Assembly (NCBI RefSeq): GCF_001269885.1
Contig: NZ_LHVH01000026.1
Coordinates: 62,001 to 126,000 of the forward strand
Direction of reading: 5' to 3'
DNA: 64,000 bases
Source: Pseudomonas kilonensis
GTDB lineage: Bacteria > Pseudomonadota > Gammaproteobacteria > Pseudomonadales > Pseudomonadaceae
Under the pieces are notes generated by a model. It did not search any database. It was given only the letters and a program-made list of their open reading frames with translations, and was not told the origin of the DNA. How positions within the stretch are numbered: position 1 is the stretch's first letter; the number at the start of each line of letters is the position of its first letter. Shown in pieces: positions 33,760 to 42,600 of this stretch. The position numbers were made by a program, and so were the translations under genes.

Positions 33760-34812
33760 ATGTACACAGCCATCGGATATGCCGCCCAGTCGGCCACCAC
33801 TCCCCTCGCCCCCATGAAGTTCGAGCGTCGCAGCCCGCGAGCCGACGACGTGGCGATCGACATTCTCTACTGCGGCGTCTGCCACTCCGACATCCACCAG
33901 GCCCGCAATGAATGGGGCATCGCCGTTTACCCGCTGATGCCCGGCCATGAAATCATCGGCAAAGTCACCGCCGTCGGCGCGAATGTCACCCGCTATAAAG
34001 CAGGCGATTTGGTCGGTGTCGGCTGCATGGTCGACTCTTGCCGCGAGTGCGAAGCTTGCCGCGCTGACCTGGAGCAATACTGCCTGGAAGGCATGACTCA
34101 GACCTACGCCAGCCCGGACCGCGTGAGTGGCGGCCACACCATGGGCGGTTACTCCAACAGCATCGTGGTCAGCGAGCACTTTGTGCTGCGCATTCCGGCA
34201 GCACTCGACCCGGCCAGCGCCGCGCCACTTCTCTGCGCTGGCATCACCACCTACTCGCCCCTCAAGCACTATGGCGTGAAGGCTGGCGACAAGGTTGGCG
34301 TGCTGGGCATGGGCGGCCTGGGCCACATGGGCATCAAGTTCGCCAAGGCCATGGGCGCAGAAGTCACGTTGTTCACCCGCTCGGCGAGCAAGGCCGAAGA
34401 AGCCCGTCGCCAGGGCGCGGACCATGTGATCGTGTCCACCGACGCCGAACAGATGGCCGCCGCAGCGGGACGATTCCACTTCCTGCTGGACACCATTCCG
34501 GTGCAGCACGACCTCAATCCCTACCTCGACACGCTGCGTTTCGACGGCGTGCACATCATCGTGGGTCTGGTCGAGCCGATCGATCCGCCGGTACACGCGG
34601 CAAAACTGATCATGGGTCGTCGTGTCCTCGCCGGCTCGCTGATCGGCGGTGTCGCAGAAACCCAAGAGGTGCTGGACTTCTGCGCCGAACACCACATCAG
34701 CTGCGACATTGAAATGCTCGACATCCGCCAGATCAACGAGGCCTACAGCCGCATGATCGCCGGGGATGTGAAGTACCGCTTCGTCATCGACATGGCCACG
34801 CTCAAGGCCTGA
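33760..34812 (+). CDS. NAD(P)-dependent zinc alcohol dehydrogenase (YahK/CAD type)
   Basis: This 350-aa medium-chain reductase likely reduces aldehydes with NADPH. The catalytic zinc ligands are in CGVCHSDIHQARNEWG and PGHEIIGKV. The structural zinc lobe is CMVDSCRECEACRADLEQYC near residues 95-115, and the Rossmann motif is VGVLGMGGLGHMGIKFAK near 180. The start at 33760 (MYTAIGYAA) has GCGAGG upstream. It is divergent from an AraC regulator and ends just before the convergent IclR gene. Substrate range is probably broad. Confidence 0.92.
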   Translation: MYTAIGYAAQSATTPLAPMKFERRSPRADDVAIDILYCGVCHSDIHQARNEWGIAVYPLMPGHEIIGKVTAVGANVTRYKAGDLVGVGCMVDSCRECEACRADLEQYCLEGMTQTYASPDRVSGGHTMGGYSNSIVVSEHFVLRIPAALDPASAAPLLCAGITTYSPLKHYGVKAGDKVGVLGMGGLGHMGIKFAKAMGAEVTLFTRSASKAEEARRQGADHVIVSTDAEQMAAAAGRFHFLLDTIPVQHDLNPYLDTLRFDGVHIIVGLVEPIDPPVHAAKLIMGRRVLAGSLIGGVAETQEVLDFCAEHHISCDIEMLDIRQINEAYSRMIAGDVKYRFVIDMATLKA

Positions 34813-34818
34813 CGTTCG

Positions 34819-35622
34819 TCAAACCTTGGCGCCCAGTTCCGCCGACAGCCGGGCAGTGACCCCTTTGACCAGGGGAATCAGCTCGGCCATTTTTTCCAGC
34901 GGCATGTACGGCACGGTGCTGGCGATGCTGATACCGGCAACAATGCGCTTGCCGGCGTCACGGATCGGCGCCGCCACACAGCGAATCGACGGTTCGTTGT
35001 CTTCCAGGTCGAAGGCATAGCCTCCCGCCACATACTCCACCATCCGTTGCTGGAACTGTTCCCAGGATTGCTCCTGATGCTGGGGCCAGAACTGATTCTT
35101 CCCACCCGCTGGCAGGCTGATTTCATACAGCCGCTTCCATTGTTCCTGCGAGTCATCAAGCATCAGCGCCTTGCCGATCCCAGTGCGCGCCAACGGCATG
35201 CGATGGCCTACGCGCGAGCGCATTTCCGGGCCGTTGCGCCCTGGATTCTTCAGCAGGTACAAGACTTCGTCACCTTCACGAATCGCCAAGTGCACGGTGT
35301 CCCCGGTGAGCGCCGACAGCTCGTCCAGGTAAGGCCCCGCCAGGCTCACCAGTGGCAACTCTTCCCGGGCCTGAAAGCCCAACTCAATCAATTTCGGCCC
35401 CAGCAGGTAGCCCACTTGCGGCACCACGCGCAGGTAACGTTCATCCACCAGGCAACTGGCCAGGCGATGGGTGGTGCTGCGGGTGGTGCCGATCAGCCGG
35501 GCGATTTCCTTCAAGTCACGGGCGCCGCTGGCGACCGCCTGGACCACACCCAAGCCACGCAACAATGTCTGCGTGCCTGTGGGCGCGGCGTCCTTGGTGA
35601 TTTTTGGATCGTCTTGCAGCAT
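34819..35622 (-). CDS. IclR family transcriptional regulator
   Basis: This is a 267-aa regulator with an N-terminal winged HTH (LKEIARLIGTTRSTTHRLAS) and a C-terminal IclR effector domain (residues about 85-260, with LARTGIGKALMLDD and CVAAPIRDAGKRIVAGISIA). It lies 59 bp downstream of the sugar-acid MFS gene and is probably the last gene of the dgo operon. It is a reasonable candidate for the protein that binds the TCCCAA-type palindromes upstream of dgoK and the sugar dehydrogenase. That pairing is inferred. Confidence 0.9.
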   Translation of the reverse strand: MLQDDPKITKDAAPTGTQTLLRGLGVVQAVASGARDLKEIARLIGTTRSTTHRLASCLVDERYLRVVPQVGYLLGPKLIELGFQAREELPLVSLAGPYLDELSALTGDTVHLAIREGDEVLYLLKNPGRNGPEMRSRVGHRMPLARTGIGKALMLDDSQEQWKRLYEISLPAGGKNQFWPQHQEQSWEQFQQRMVEYVAGGYAFDLEDNEPSIRCVAAPIRDAGKRIVAGISIASTVPYMPLEKMAELIPLVKGVTARLSAELGAKV

Positions 35623-35681
35623 AGCCGGCCTTCAACAGTGAGCGGGGAACGGGCGGCATTATGGTCGCCCGCCCCGTCGGA

Positions 35682-36992
35682 CTACAACTCGATGCGCTCG
35701 ACCTTCCCGACCAGCAGGATGTAGGACAGCGCGCCAGCCAGTGCCAGGACAGAGATATAGGTGATGGCCGGGGCAAACGAATCGCCGCTGGCGAGGAAGC
35801 CAATCACGATCGGCGTGGCGATGGCCGCCAGGTTGCCGATGAAGTTGAACACCCCTCCGGTCAACCCGAGCAGTCGCGCCGGCGCCAGTGTGGAGACCAG
35901 CGACCAGGTGATCGACGCCAGGCCATTGCCGAAGAACGCCAAGGCCAGGAAGGCGATCACCAGCGGCGTCGACTCGACGAAGTTGGCGCCGATGATCGAG
36001 GTCGAGATCAGCAACCCGCCAATGATCGGCAGCTTGCGCGCAAACCCCACGGTGGCGCCGCGGCGAATCAGCCAGTCGGAGAAGAACCCGGAGCACAGCA
36101 CGCCGACAAACGCCGCGAGAAATGGCAGGGACGCCAGTAGGCCAGACTTGATGAAGTCCATGCCGCGATATTTCACCAGGTAGGTCGGGAACCACGTCAG
36201 GAAAAACCACAACGTGGAGTTGAGGCAGAACTGCCCCAGGTAAATGCCCCACAACTTGCGTTGCGTCAGGACGATGCCCAGGTCGGTCCAGCTGAATTTC
36301 GCCTTGCCCTTGGCGGTATCGGCCTGGATATCCACCAGCCCACCGCCTTCGCGGATCAGTTCGATTTCAGCGGCGTTGGCGCCTTTGAAATCCCGTGGCT
36401 CGCGATACACCGCGTACCAGATCGCCGCCCAGAGAATGCCCACCGCGCCCGTGGCGACGAACACCATGTGCCAACCGAAGGCGTGTTGCAGCCAGGCCAA
36501 TACCGGGGTCAGGAAGGCCAGCCCGACAAATTGTCCGGAGGTATAGAAACCGATGGCCGTGGCCCGCTCGCGCTCAGGAAACCAGGTGGTGACCACGCGG
36601 CTGTTGATCGGATAAGCCGGCGCTTCCAGGGCACCGACCGCCATGCGCAGCACGAACAGCGCGATGAAACTGGCGGCAAAACCCAGCATTACCGTGGCCA
36701 CCGACCACAACAGCAACGCCACGCTATACAGAATGCGCGGCGGCACCCGGTCCACCAGCCAGCCACCGGGGATCTGCATGGCGGCGTAGGTCCAGCCGAA
36801 CGCCGAGAAAATCAGCCCGACATGGATCGGATCGATGCCCAGGTCGCTGGTCAATGCGGGGGCGGCGATCGAGAGGTTGCTGCGGTCCAGGTAATTGATC
36901 ACCACGGTGATGAACAGCAGGACCATGATGAAAAAACGCTTGCGGCTGGGCGTCACCAACGACGCCTGCGCGCTCAGGGTGTGCGCTTGCAT
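35682..36992 (-). CDS. dgoT: MFS transporter, galactonate/hexonate type (DgoT-like)
   Basis: This 436-aa ACS-family permease has 12 predicted helices. The opening helix VLLFITVVINYLDRSNLSIA and the loop GWLVDRVPPRIL are the ACS signatures. AAGAGGCACCTC lies before the ATG. It follows dgoD by 245 bp, which contain a large inverted REP structure, and precedes the IclR gene. With dgoD, dgoA and dgoK on the same strand, D-galactonate is the most likely substrate. The gene name is given on context, because ACS members are hard to tell apart. Confidence 0.78.
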   Translation of the reverse strand: MQAHTLSAQASLVTPSRKRFFIMVLLFITVVINYLDRSNLSIAAPALTSDLGIDPIHVGLIFSAFGWTYAAMQIPGGWLVDRVPPRILYSVALLLWSVATVMLGFAASFIALFVLRMAVGALEAPAYPINSRVVTTWFPERERATAIGFYTSGQFVGLAFLTPVLAWLQHAFGWHMVFVATGAVGILWAAIWYAVYREPRDFKGANAAEIELIREGGGLVDIQADTAKGKAKFSWTDLGIVLTQRKLWGIYLGQFCLNSTLWFFLTWFPTYLVKYRGMDFIKSGLLASLPFLAAFVGVLCSGFFSDWLIRRGATVGFARKLPIIGGLLISTSIIGANFVESTPLVIAFLALAFFGNGLASITWSLVSTLAPARLLGLTGGVFNFIGNLAAIATPIVIGFLASGDSFAPAITYISVLALAGALSYILLVGKVERIEL

Positions 36993-37042
36993 GTGAGGTG
37001 CCTCTTTTTATGTTTGTCGAATACGGCAAGGATTGAGCAAGA

Positions 37043-37203
37043 CCCTGTGGGAGCAAGACCTGTGGGAGCAAGGGGTTCTGTGGGAGCAAGGCTTGCCCGC
37101 GATGCAGACGATGCGTTTTCCAGTCAAACCGCGTCATCGTTCATCGCGGGCAAGCCTTGCTCCCACAGAACCCCTTACTCCCACAGGGCCTTGCTCCCAC
37201 AAG
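37043..37203. repeat. Large inverted repeat with three REP heads per arm
   Basis: Each arm carries three tandem GTGGGAGCAAG-type heads (left about 37043-37102, right about 37138-37203), ending in the shared GGCTTGCCCGCGATG. Arms of about 60 bp match with only a few differences and enclose a loop of about 38 bp. It lies between dgoD and the MFS gene inside the presumed operon, where it could form a strong RNA hairpin. Confidence 0.85.
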
Positions 37204-37237
37204 ATTCTTTTGCTCCTGCGCAGTGATCAGCCGCAAA

Positions 37238-38386
37238 TCACCACTCGGCAAAACTGCCATCGGCATGCCGCCAGATCGGGTTGCGCCAGCGGTGGCCGAT
37301 GGCCGCGCGTTCGATGACGTATTCCTCGTTGATCTCAATGCCCAGGCCCGGGCCATTGGGGATTTTCACGAAGCCCTTGTCATAGTCGAACACCTGCGGA
37401 TCCTTGATGTAATCCAGCAGGTCGTTGCTCTCGTTGTAGTGGATGCCCAGGCTCTGTTCCTGGATGAAGGCGTTGTAGCAGACCGCGTCCAGTTGCAGGC
37501 ACGCCGCCAGGGCGATCGGGCCCAACGGGCAGTGCAATGCCAGCGCCACGTCATAGGCCTCGGCCATGTTGGCGATCTTGCGGGTCTCGGTGATGCCGCC
37601 GGCGTGGGATGCATCCGGCTGGATGATGTCCACGTAGCCTTCGCTGAGTACACGTTTGAAGTCCCAGCGCGAGAACAAGCGCTCGCCCAGGGCGATCGGG
37701 GTGCTGGTCAGCGGCGCCAATTCCTTGAGGGCTTCGTAGTTTTCGCTGAGCACCGGCTCCTCGATGAACATCAGCTTGTAGGGGTCGAGTTCCTTCATCA
37801 ACACCTTGGCCATCGGCTTGTGCACGCGGCCGTGGAAGTCCACGCCAATGCCGACGTTCGGTCCTACCGCATCGCGCACCGCCGCGACATTGGCCAGGGC
37901 CAGGTCGACTTTTTCAAAGGTGTCGAGAAACTGCAGCTCTTCGGTGCCGTTCATCTTCACAGCGGTGAAGCCCCGTGCCACGGCTTCTTTCGCCGCGCGA
38001 GCGGTGTCCGCCGGCCGGTCGCCGCCGATCCACGAATACACACGGATCTTGTCGCGCACCTGGCCGCCCAGCAGGTCGCTGACCGACACGCCCAGGGCCT
38101 TGCCCTTGATGTCCCACAACGCTTGGTCGATGCCGGCCAGGGCGCTCATGTGAATGGCCCCGCCGCGGTAGAAGCCGCCGCGATAGAGCACGGTCCAGAT
38201 GTCTTCGATGTTGCGTGGGTCTTTGCCGATCAGGTAGTCGGACAATTCCTCGACAGCTGCCGCCACCGTGTGGGCACGGCCTTCGACCACGGGCTCGCCC
38301 CAACCGGTCACGCCCTCGTCGGTTTCGACCTTGAGGAAGCACCAGCGCGGCGGAACGATAAACGTGGTCAGCTTGGTGATTTTCAT
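37238..38386 (-). CDS. dgoD: D-galactonate dehydratase
   Basis: This 382-aa enolase-superfamily enzyme converts D-galactonate to 2-keto-3-deoxy-galactonate. The N-terminal cap starts MKITKLTTFIVPPRWCFLKV. Mg2+ ligands and catalytic residues are in GVDFHGRVHKP (Asp and His near 183-185), MFIEEPVLSENYE (Glu near 209) and LGERLFSRWDFK (Glu near 235). DASHAGGITE and LHCPLGPIALAA carry the second His and its support. The positions agree with the well-studied E. coli enzyme. It lies 49 bp after dgoA in the dgoK-dgoA-dgoD order. Confidence 0.95.
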   Translation of the reverse strand: MKITKLTTFIVPPRWCFLKVETDEGVTGWGEPVVEGRAHTVAAAVEELSDYLIGKDPRNIEDIWTVLYRGGFYRGGAIHMSALAGIDQALWDIKGKALGVSVSDLLGGQVRDKIRVYSWIGGDRPADTARAAKEAVARGFTAVKMNGTEELQFLDTFEKVDLALANVAAVRDAVGPNVGIGVDFHGRVHKPMAKVLMKELDPYKLMFIEEPVLSENYEALKELAPLTSTPIALGERLFSRWDFKRVLSEGYVDIIQPDASHAGGITETRKIANMAEAYDVALALHCPLGPIALAACLQLDAVCYNAFIQEQSLGIHYNESNDLLDYIKDPQVFDYDKGFVKIPNGPGLGIEINEEYVIERAAIGHRWRNPIWRHADGSFAEW

Positions 38387-38435
38387 CTTGTTGTCTCTCT
38401 TGTCAGATGCAGCGCACGGGGCGCTGGAAAAGTCT

Positions 38436-39056
38436 TCAGTTCAAGGCGTTCCATGCGGCCACGTAGGCCTTGGCGCGCACCGCCACTTCATCCGCTGTCA
38501 GGCCCGGCTTGAACAGCCCGGAACCGAGGCCGAAACCCTTGACGCCGGCTTCGAGGAACACCGCCATGTTGTCCGGGGTAATCCCGCCCACCGGCACCAG
38601 CACGGTCCCGGCCGGCAGTACCGCAAGCCAGGCCTTGACCACCGCCGGGCCCATTTGCTCGGCGGGGAACATCTTCAGTACATGGGCGCCTTCGTCCAGC
38701 GCGGCAAAGGCTTCGGTGGGCGTGGCGACGCCTGGCGACAGGTACAAGCCCGCCGCTTTCGCCGCGCGCAGCACCTTCGGATCGCTGTGGGGCATGACGA
38801 TCACTTGGCCGCCAGCGGCTTTCACCTGCTCGACCTGTTCCGGCGTGAGCACGGTACCGGCACCGATCAGGCAATCGGCGGGCAAGGTACTGCGCAGGAT
38901 GCGGATGCTTTCGTACGGCTCGGGGGAATTGAGCGGTACTTCGATGACGCGAAATCCGGCGCTGTACAGGACTTCGCCGATGGCTGCTGCCTCTTCGGGA
39001 CGCAGACCACGCAGGATCGCGATCAGCCCGTTGTGCGCCAGTGCTTGTGTGAGCAT
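38436..39056 (-). CDS. dgoA: 2-dehydro-3-deoxy-6-phosphogalactonate aldolase
   Basis: This 206-aa class I aldolase cleaves KDPGal to pyruvate and D-glyceraldehyde-3-phosphate. The Schiff-base Lys is in HVLKMFPAEQMGP near residue 127. VIEVPLNSPEPYESIR carries the conserved Glu, IGAGTVLTPEQV the pyruvate-binding loop, and VGGITPDNM the phosphate loop. Length and motifs match DgoA rather than Eda (SPEPYESI in place of the KDPG form). It lies 19 bp after dgoK. Confidence 0.94.
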   Translation of the reverse strand: MLTQALAHNGLIAILRGLRPEEAAAIGEVLYSAGFRVIEVPLNSPEPYESIRILRSTLPADCLIGAGTVLTPEQVEQVKAAGGQVIVMPHSDPKVLRAAKAAGLYLSPGVATPTEAFAALDEGAHVLKMFPAEQMGPAVVKAWLAVLPAGTVLVPVGGITPDNMAVFLEAGVKGFGLGSGLFKPGLTADEVAVRAKAYVAAWNALN

Positions 39057-39075
39057 GTCAGACCTCCAGTCAGGT

Positions 39076-40056
39076 TCAGGGGGCGGTGGAATCGAGCAAC
39101 CCGGCCGCTACGGCCAGTTGCCACAAACCGCGTTCGGTGGCCTGTTCGGCCAGGACCACCCGGGAGAAGCCGCAGGCGTCGAGGGCCCGTTGATAACGGA
39201 CACAGAGTTGGGAGTTGCCGATCAGCACCACCGTCGGCAGATGGAGGCTGTCGCGTCGCCGACGCTGCACCTCGGCCAGCGCCGTCAGCTCATGGCCGAT
39301 CAGCAGGCCCGAGAGGTAATCGGCCTGGGCGCTGGCCTCCAGTTCACCGGTCAAGCCCAGGCTGCGAGCGCTGAACACCGTGGACAACGGACCGATCTGG
39401 CCGTCCACCGACAACGCCACCTGTACGCCACGATCAAAGGCCACGCCATCGAAGGTCGTACTCCGTTGCTGGGTGCGACCGAGAATGCTGTGGTCACTGA
39501 GCACGGCGAAGATCTCGCCGGTCATGAAGGTGTCGAAATGCACGATGCAGCCATCGGCCACTTCCACCCATTTCGAATGACTGCCGGGCAAGCCGATCAG
39601 CACCGCTTCGTCCGGTAGGCTGTGCAAGGCGCCGAGCACCTGGGTTTCTTCACCGCGCATGACATTGGGCAAGCGTGAACGCTGAATCACGCCGGGCACG
39701 ATGTGCACATCGACACCGCGAAGGCTGCGAACGGTTCGTAGGGAATGTCCGAGATTGGCGACGTTGGCGGGTGTGTCGCAGTAAGGCGCTTCACGCCAGC
39801 CCTGAGCACTGCCGACCATGCCACAGGCGATCACAGGCAAGCCTGGCTGAGCATCGAGCCAGTCGCCGCAGGCCTCGTCGAAGGCCAGTTCGAAACCGTC
39901 GATGCACACCCGGCCGGCCACGGTTCGCGGCCCGGAAGGCAACTGCATGATCCCCGATGACAGCGAACGCTGCTCGAGCACCTCGCCATCGGCTGCGAGT
40001 TTGTAAGCCCGTAATGAGGTGGTCCCCCAATCGAGCGCGATCAATTGCGCCTGCAT
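39076..40056 (-). CDS. dgoK: 2-dehydro-3-deoxygalactonokinase
   Basis: This 326-aa kinase phosphorylates 2-keto-3-deoxygalactonate at C6 with ATP. The phosphate-1 motif is ALDWGTTSLRAYKL at residues 6-19. LIGLPGSHSKWVEVADG and FMTGEIFAVLSDHSIL are family marks. The start at 40056 (MQAQLIAL) is preferred over the GTG at 40065 because AACAGG lies eight bases upstream. It is the first gene of dgoK-dgoA-dgoD-MFS-IclR. Its promoter and leader are duplicated in front of the sugar dehydrogenase gene at 47.9 kb. Confidence 0.93.
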   Translation of the reverse strand: MQAQLIALDWGTTSLRAYKLAADGEVLEQRSLSSGIMQLPSGPRTVAGRVCIDGFELAFDEACGDWLDAQPGLPVIACGMVGSAQGWREAPYCDTPANVANLGHSLRTVRSLRGVDVHIVPGVIQRSRLPNVMRGEETQVLGALHSLPDEAVLIGLPGSHSKWVEVADGCIVHFDTFMTGEIFAVLSDHSILGRTQQRSTTFDGVAFDRGVQVALSVDGQIGPLSTVFSARSLGLTGELEASAQADYLSGLLIGHELTALAEVQRRRRDSLHLPTVVLIGNSQLCVRYQRALDACGFSRVVLAEQATERGLWQLAVAAGLLDSTAP

Positions 40057-40155
40057 CCGCTTCACCTGTTCTGTTTTTTGGCAGTGAGTGGAACGGACTA
40101 TAAACCTGGGCGCGACAAAATCTCAATATATAAATATCACTCCCATATATTGGGA
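40040..40155 (-). promoter_or_regulatory. dgo promoter/operator, copy 1 of a duplicated control block
   Basis: Read leftward: palindrome TCCCAATATATGGGA (40141-40155), an AT-rich link, -35 TTGAGA (40118-40123 region), an 18-bp spacer, -10 TATAGT (about 40098-40103), then the A-rich leader and ACAGGTGAAG before the dgoK ATG. The same order and nearly the same bases recur at 48015-48135. The palindrome abuts the -35, as expected for a regulator site. Confidence 0.75.
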
Positions 40156-40244
40156 CTTCATAGGTCAACCACAAAGCCAATCGCCATCCGTCCAAGACCC
40201 TGCTACGTTTCTGAGCGGACGCCAAACAACTCAGGGAAAAAGTG

Positions 40245-40877
40245 ATGGGACAACAGCTGAAAATCCTCGGCCGCACTTCCTCGATCAATGTCAGGAAAGT
40301 GTTGTGGACCTGCCAGGAACTGGAAATCGCCTACGAGCGCGAAGACTGGGGCATTGGTTTTTCTTCGACCCAAGACCCGGATTTCCTGGCCTTGAATCCC
40401 AATGCCCAGGTGCCGGTGATCATTGATGAGAACGGTGTGCTCTGGGAGTCGAACACCATTTGCCGCTATCTGGTGGGCAAGCATGGGCGCAACGATCTGC
40501 TGCCTGTCGAGCCTGCCGCCCGGGCGCGCATTGAACAGTGGATGGACTGGCAAGCCACAGAGCTCAACCCGTCATGGGGCTACGCATTCCACGCCCTGGT
40601 ACGCAAGAATCCGGACTTCCAGGACCCACAGCGCATCGCCGCCGGCGTCAAAGGCTGGAACGAGAAGATGGGGTTGCTGGAGCAGCAGTTGAACCGCACC
40701 GGCGCCTACGTGGCCGGTACGGCGTTTTCCCTTGCGGATGTGCTTATCGGCCTGTCGGTGCACCGCTGGCGCCAGGCGCCCATGGAGCGTCCCGACTATC
40801 CGGCCGTGGCAGCCTACTGCAAACGCCTCGAACAGCGACCGGGGTTTGCCGAGTACGCATCCGCCGCGCACTCATGA
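40245..40877 (+). CDS. Glutathione S-transferase family protein
   Basis: This is a 210-aa cytosolic GST with an N-terminal thioredoxin-like domain (LKILGRTSSINVRKVLWTCQ, with NAQVPVIIDENGVLWESNTI containing the cis-Pro and glutathione-gamma-glutamyl Ser) and a C-terminal helical domain (YVAGTAFSLADVLIGLSVHR). The catalytic residue is likely Ser in the TSS motif near residue 11. AGGGAAAAAGTG lies before the ATG at 40245. It is divergent from dgoK but is not part of sugar catabolism. The substrate is unknown. Confidence 0.9.
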   Translation: MGQQLKILGRTSSINVRKVLWTCQELEIAYEREDWGIGFSSTQDPDFLALNPNAQVPVIIDENGVLWESNTICRYLVGKHGRNDLLPVEPAARARIEQWMDWQATELNPSWGYAFHALVRKNPDFQDPQRIAAGVKGWNEKMGLLEQQLNRTGAYVAGTAFSLADVLIGLSVHRWRQAPMERPDYPAVAAYCKRLEQRPGFAEYASAAHS

Positions 40878-40882
40878 AGTGC

Positions 40883-41365
40883 TCAGTTGCCGTTAGCGAA
40901 ATCCCGTAGCACCTTGCCGTCCATTCGGTAGCGCACCCACTCTTCCTGGGGTTGCGCGCCGAGGGATTTGTAGAACTCGATGGCCGGCGTGTTCCAGTCC
41001 AGCACACTCCATTCGAAACGCCCGCAATCGTTGTCACAGGCAACTTTCGCCAAATGGCGCAGCAACGTCTTGCCCGCCCCGCCACCGCGCTGGTCAGGCG
41101 TGATGTACAAGTCTTCGAGGTACAGGCAGTTGCTGCCCAGCCAGGTGGAATAACTGAAGAAAAACACCGCGAAACCGATCGGCACGCCATCACGCAGGCA
41201 GATCAACCCGTGGGCCGTTGCGCCTTCGCTGAACAGGCTGCGCTCGATGTCCGCCACACTGGCGATGACTTCGTGGCGGGCCTTTTCGTAATCGGCAAGC
41301 TCAGTGATGAAGGCAAGGATTTGAGGCGCATCGCTGGGTTGCGCAGGACGGATCTCGATGGACAT
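40883..41365 (-). CDS. GNAT N-acetyltransferase resembling spermidine/spermine acetyltransferase
   Basis: This is a 160-aa GNAT enzyme. The sequence follows the SSAT/diamine acetyltransferase pattern: IRPAQPSDAPQILAFITELA, LYLEDLYITPDQRGGGAGKT (acetyl-CoA loop RGGGAGK near residue 95), and WSVLDWNTPAIEFYKSLGA with the catalytic-region Tyr. Likely acceptors are polyamines or thialysine-like amines, but substrate choice within this group varies. It is tail-to-tail with the GST gene across five bases. Confidence 0.87.
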   Translation of the reverse strand: MSIEIRPAQPSDAPQILAFITELADYEKARHEVIASVADIERSLFSEGATAHGLICLRDGVPIGFAVFFFSYSTWLGSNCLYLEDLYITPDQRGGGAGKTLLRHLAKVACDNDCGRFEWSVLDWNTPAIEFYKSLGAQPQEEWVRYRMDGKVLRDFANGN

Positions 41366-41482
41366 GAACAGGCCTTGTAGCCAATTGAAAGCGCCATACT
41401 AAGCCGCCACGGGGCGCTCGTCACATATGAAAATGAACATCATCCACGAACCCTCGAAGTACTGACATACAAAGGATCTGTC

Positions 41483-42139
41483 ATGACCGCTGCCGCCTTT
41501 GCACCTTTTCAAACCGTCGCAGCCCAGTTGCTGCCTCATACATTGGAGCCATCGGAGGATGGCGCTCACGATCTGTCACACCTGCAACGGGTCTGGCACA
41601 ACGTACGCTTGCTCCACCGTCATGAAGGCGGTGACCTGCTTATCCTGCTGGCGGCAACATTGCTGCATGACTGCGTGGCGGTGGAAAAAAATTCACCGCT
41701 GCGCGCCCAGGCCTCCCGCTTGGCAGCGGATAAGGCATCGACACTGTTGTCGACACTGAACTGGCCAAACGAAAAAATCAGCGCCGTTGCCCATGCCATC
41801 GAGGCTCACAGTTTTTCGGCCAATATCGCAGCGATCACACTCGAAGCCAAAATTCTCCAGGACGCCGACCGCCTAGACTCATTGGGCCTGCTCGGGGTGG
41901 CGCGCACATTCTATGTGGCCGGACGCATGGGCAGCGCACTCTATGACCCTCAGGATCCGCAGGCCAAGTCCCGGGATTACGATGATCGACGTTTCTGCCT
42001 CGATCATTTCCAGACCAAATTGTTGCACCTGGCCAACGGTTTCCAGACTGCCACCGGGCAACACATGGCGCTGACCCGTCACGAAAAACTAAAAAACTTC
42101 ATGGAGCAATTCATCGAAGAAGCCGGACTCGACGGCTAG
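41483..42139 (+). CDS. HD domain phosphohydrolase (YedJ type)
   Basis: This 218-aa metal-dependent hydrolase has the full HD set: AHDLSHLQRV with the first His near residue 32, LLHDCVAVEK with the His-Asp pair near 63, EAHSF near 112, and DADRLDSLG with the last Asp near 133. This is the YedJ/YpgQ-like subgroup, whose members hydrolyse nucleoside triphosphates or related phosphates. CAAAGGATCTGTC lies before the ATG. It is monocistronic, and its physiological substrate is unknown. Confidence 0.87.
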   Translation: MTAAAFAPFQTVAAQLLPHTLEPSEDGAHDLSHLQRVWHNVRLLHRHEGGDLLILLAATLLHDCVAVEKNSPLRAQASRLAADKASTLLSTLNWPNEKISAVAHAIEAHSFSANIAAITLEAKILQDADRLDSLGLLGVARTFYVAGRMGSALYDPQDPQAKSRDYDDRRFCLDHFQTKLLHLANGFQTATGQHMALTRHEKLKNFMEQFIEEAGLDG

Positions 42140-42223
42140 ACCATTCGTCGCACCCGAGGCACCAACCCAAATCCAGCGAGGCCCAAGATCAGGTAAGCAT
42201 TCTGAAAAATGGAGGCGACACCC

Positions 42224-42568
42224 ATGATCACTTCAAGGCTGACCGCATTCACCTTCGCCGCGTTGCTGTCCTCGGTGGCCTTCGCAGCTTCCACCTCCGG
42301 CACCGGGCCGACCGATCCTGTGCAAGCACCCAACTCTCCCGCAACCCAAGGCCTGCCCAAATTGAACACCGACGGTACTGGCGGCGGCCTGAACAATGGC
42401 CAGCCACCCGCCACCGGCACCGATCCGCGTGTGCAGGGTAATGACACGGGGCGCCAGGGTGGGATGAATACACCGGACTCGACAGCGCCTGATAACGCCG
42501 AGACCGGGGTGGGCTCAAAGACCACGACCGGTGGGTCGGGCTCCGAAGGTGGCGCCGCCAGCCAATAG
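42224..42568 (+). CDS. Hypothetical secreted Gly/Thr/Pro-rich protein
   Basis: This 114-aa protein starts at the ATG at 42224 (GGAGGCGACACCC upstream). A signal peptide (LTAFTFAALLSSVAFA) leads to a low-complexity mature part rich in Gly, Thr, Pro, Asn and Asp (GTGPTDPVQAPN, DGTGGGLNNGQPPATG, ending SEGGAASQ). It is probably unfolded in the periplasm or released. It lies 32 bp before the next small gene on the same strand and may be cotranscribed with it. No family is recognised with a known role. Confidence 0.72.
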   Translation: MITSRLTAFTFAALLSSVAFAASTSGTGPTDPVQAPNSPATQGLPKLNTDGTGGGLNNGQPPATGTDPRVQGNDTGRQGGMNTPDSTAPDNAETGVGSKTTTGGSGSEGGAASQ

Positions 42569-42600
42569 CCTCTGCCCGGACATTTGAGGAGGAACTTCCC

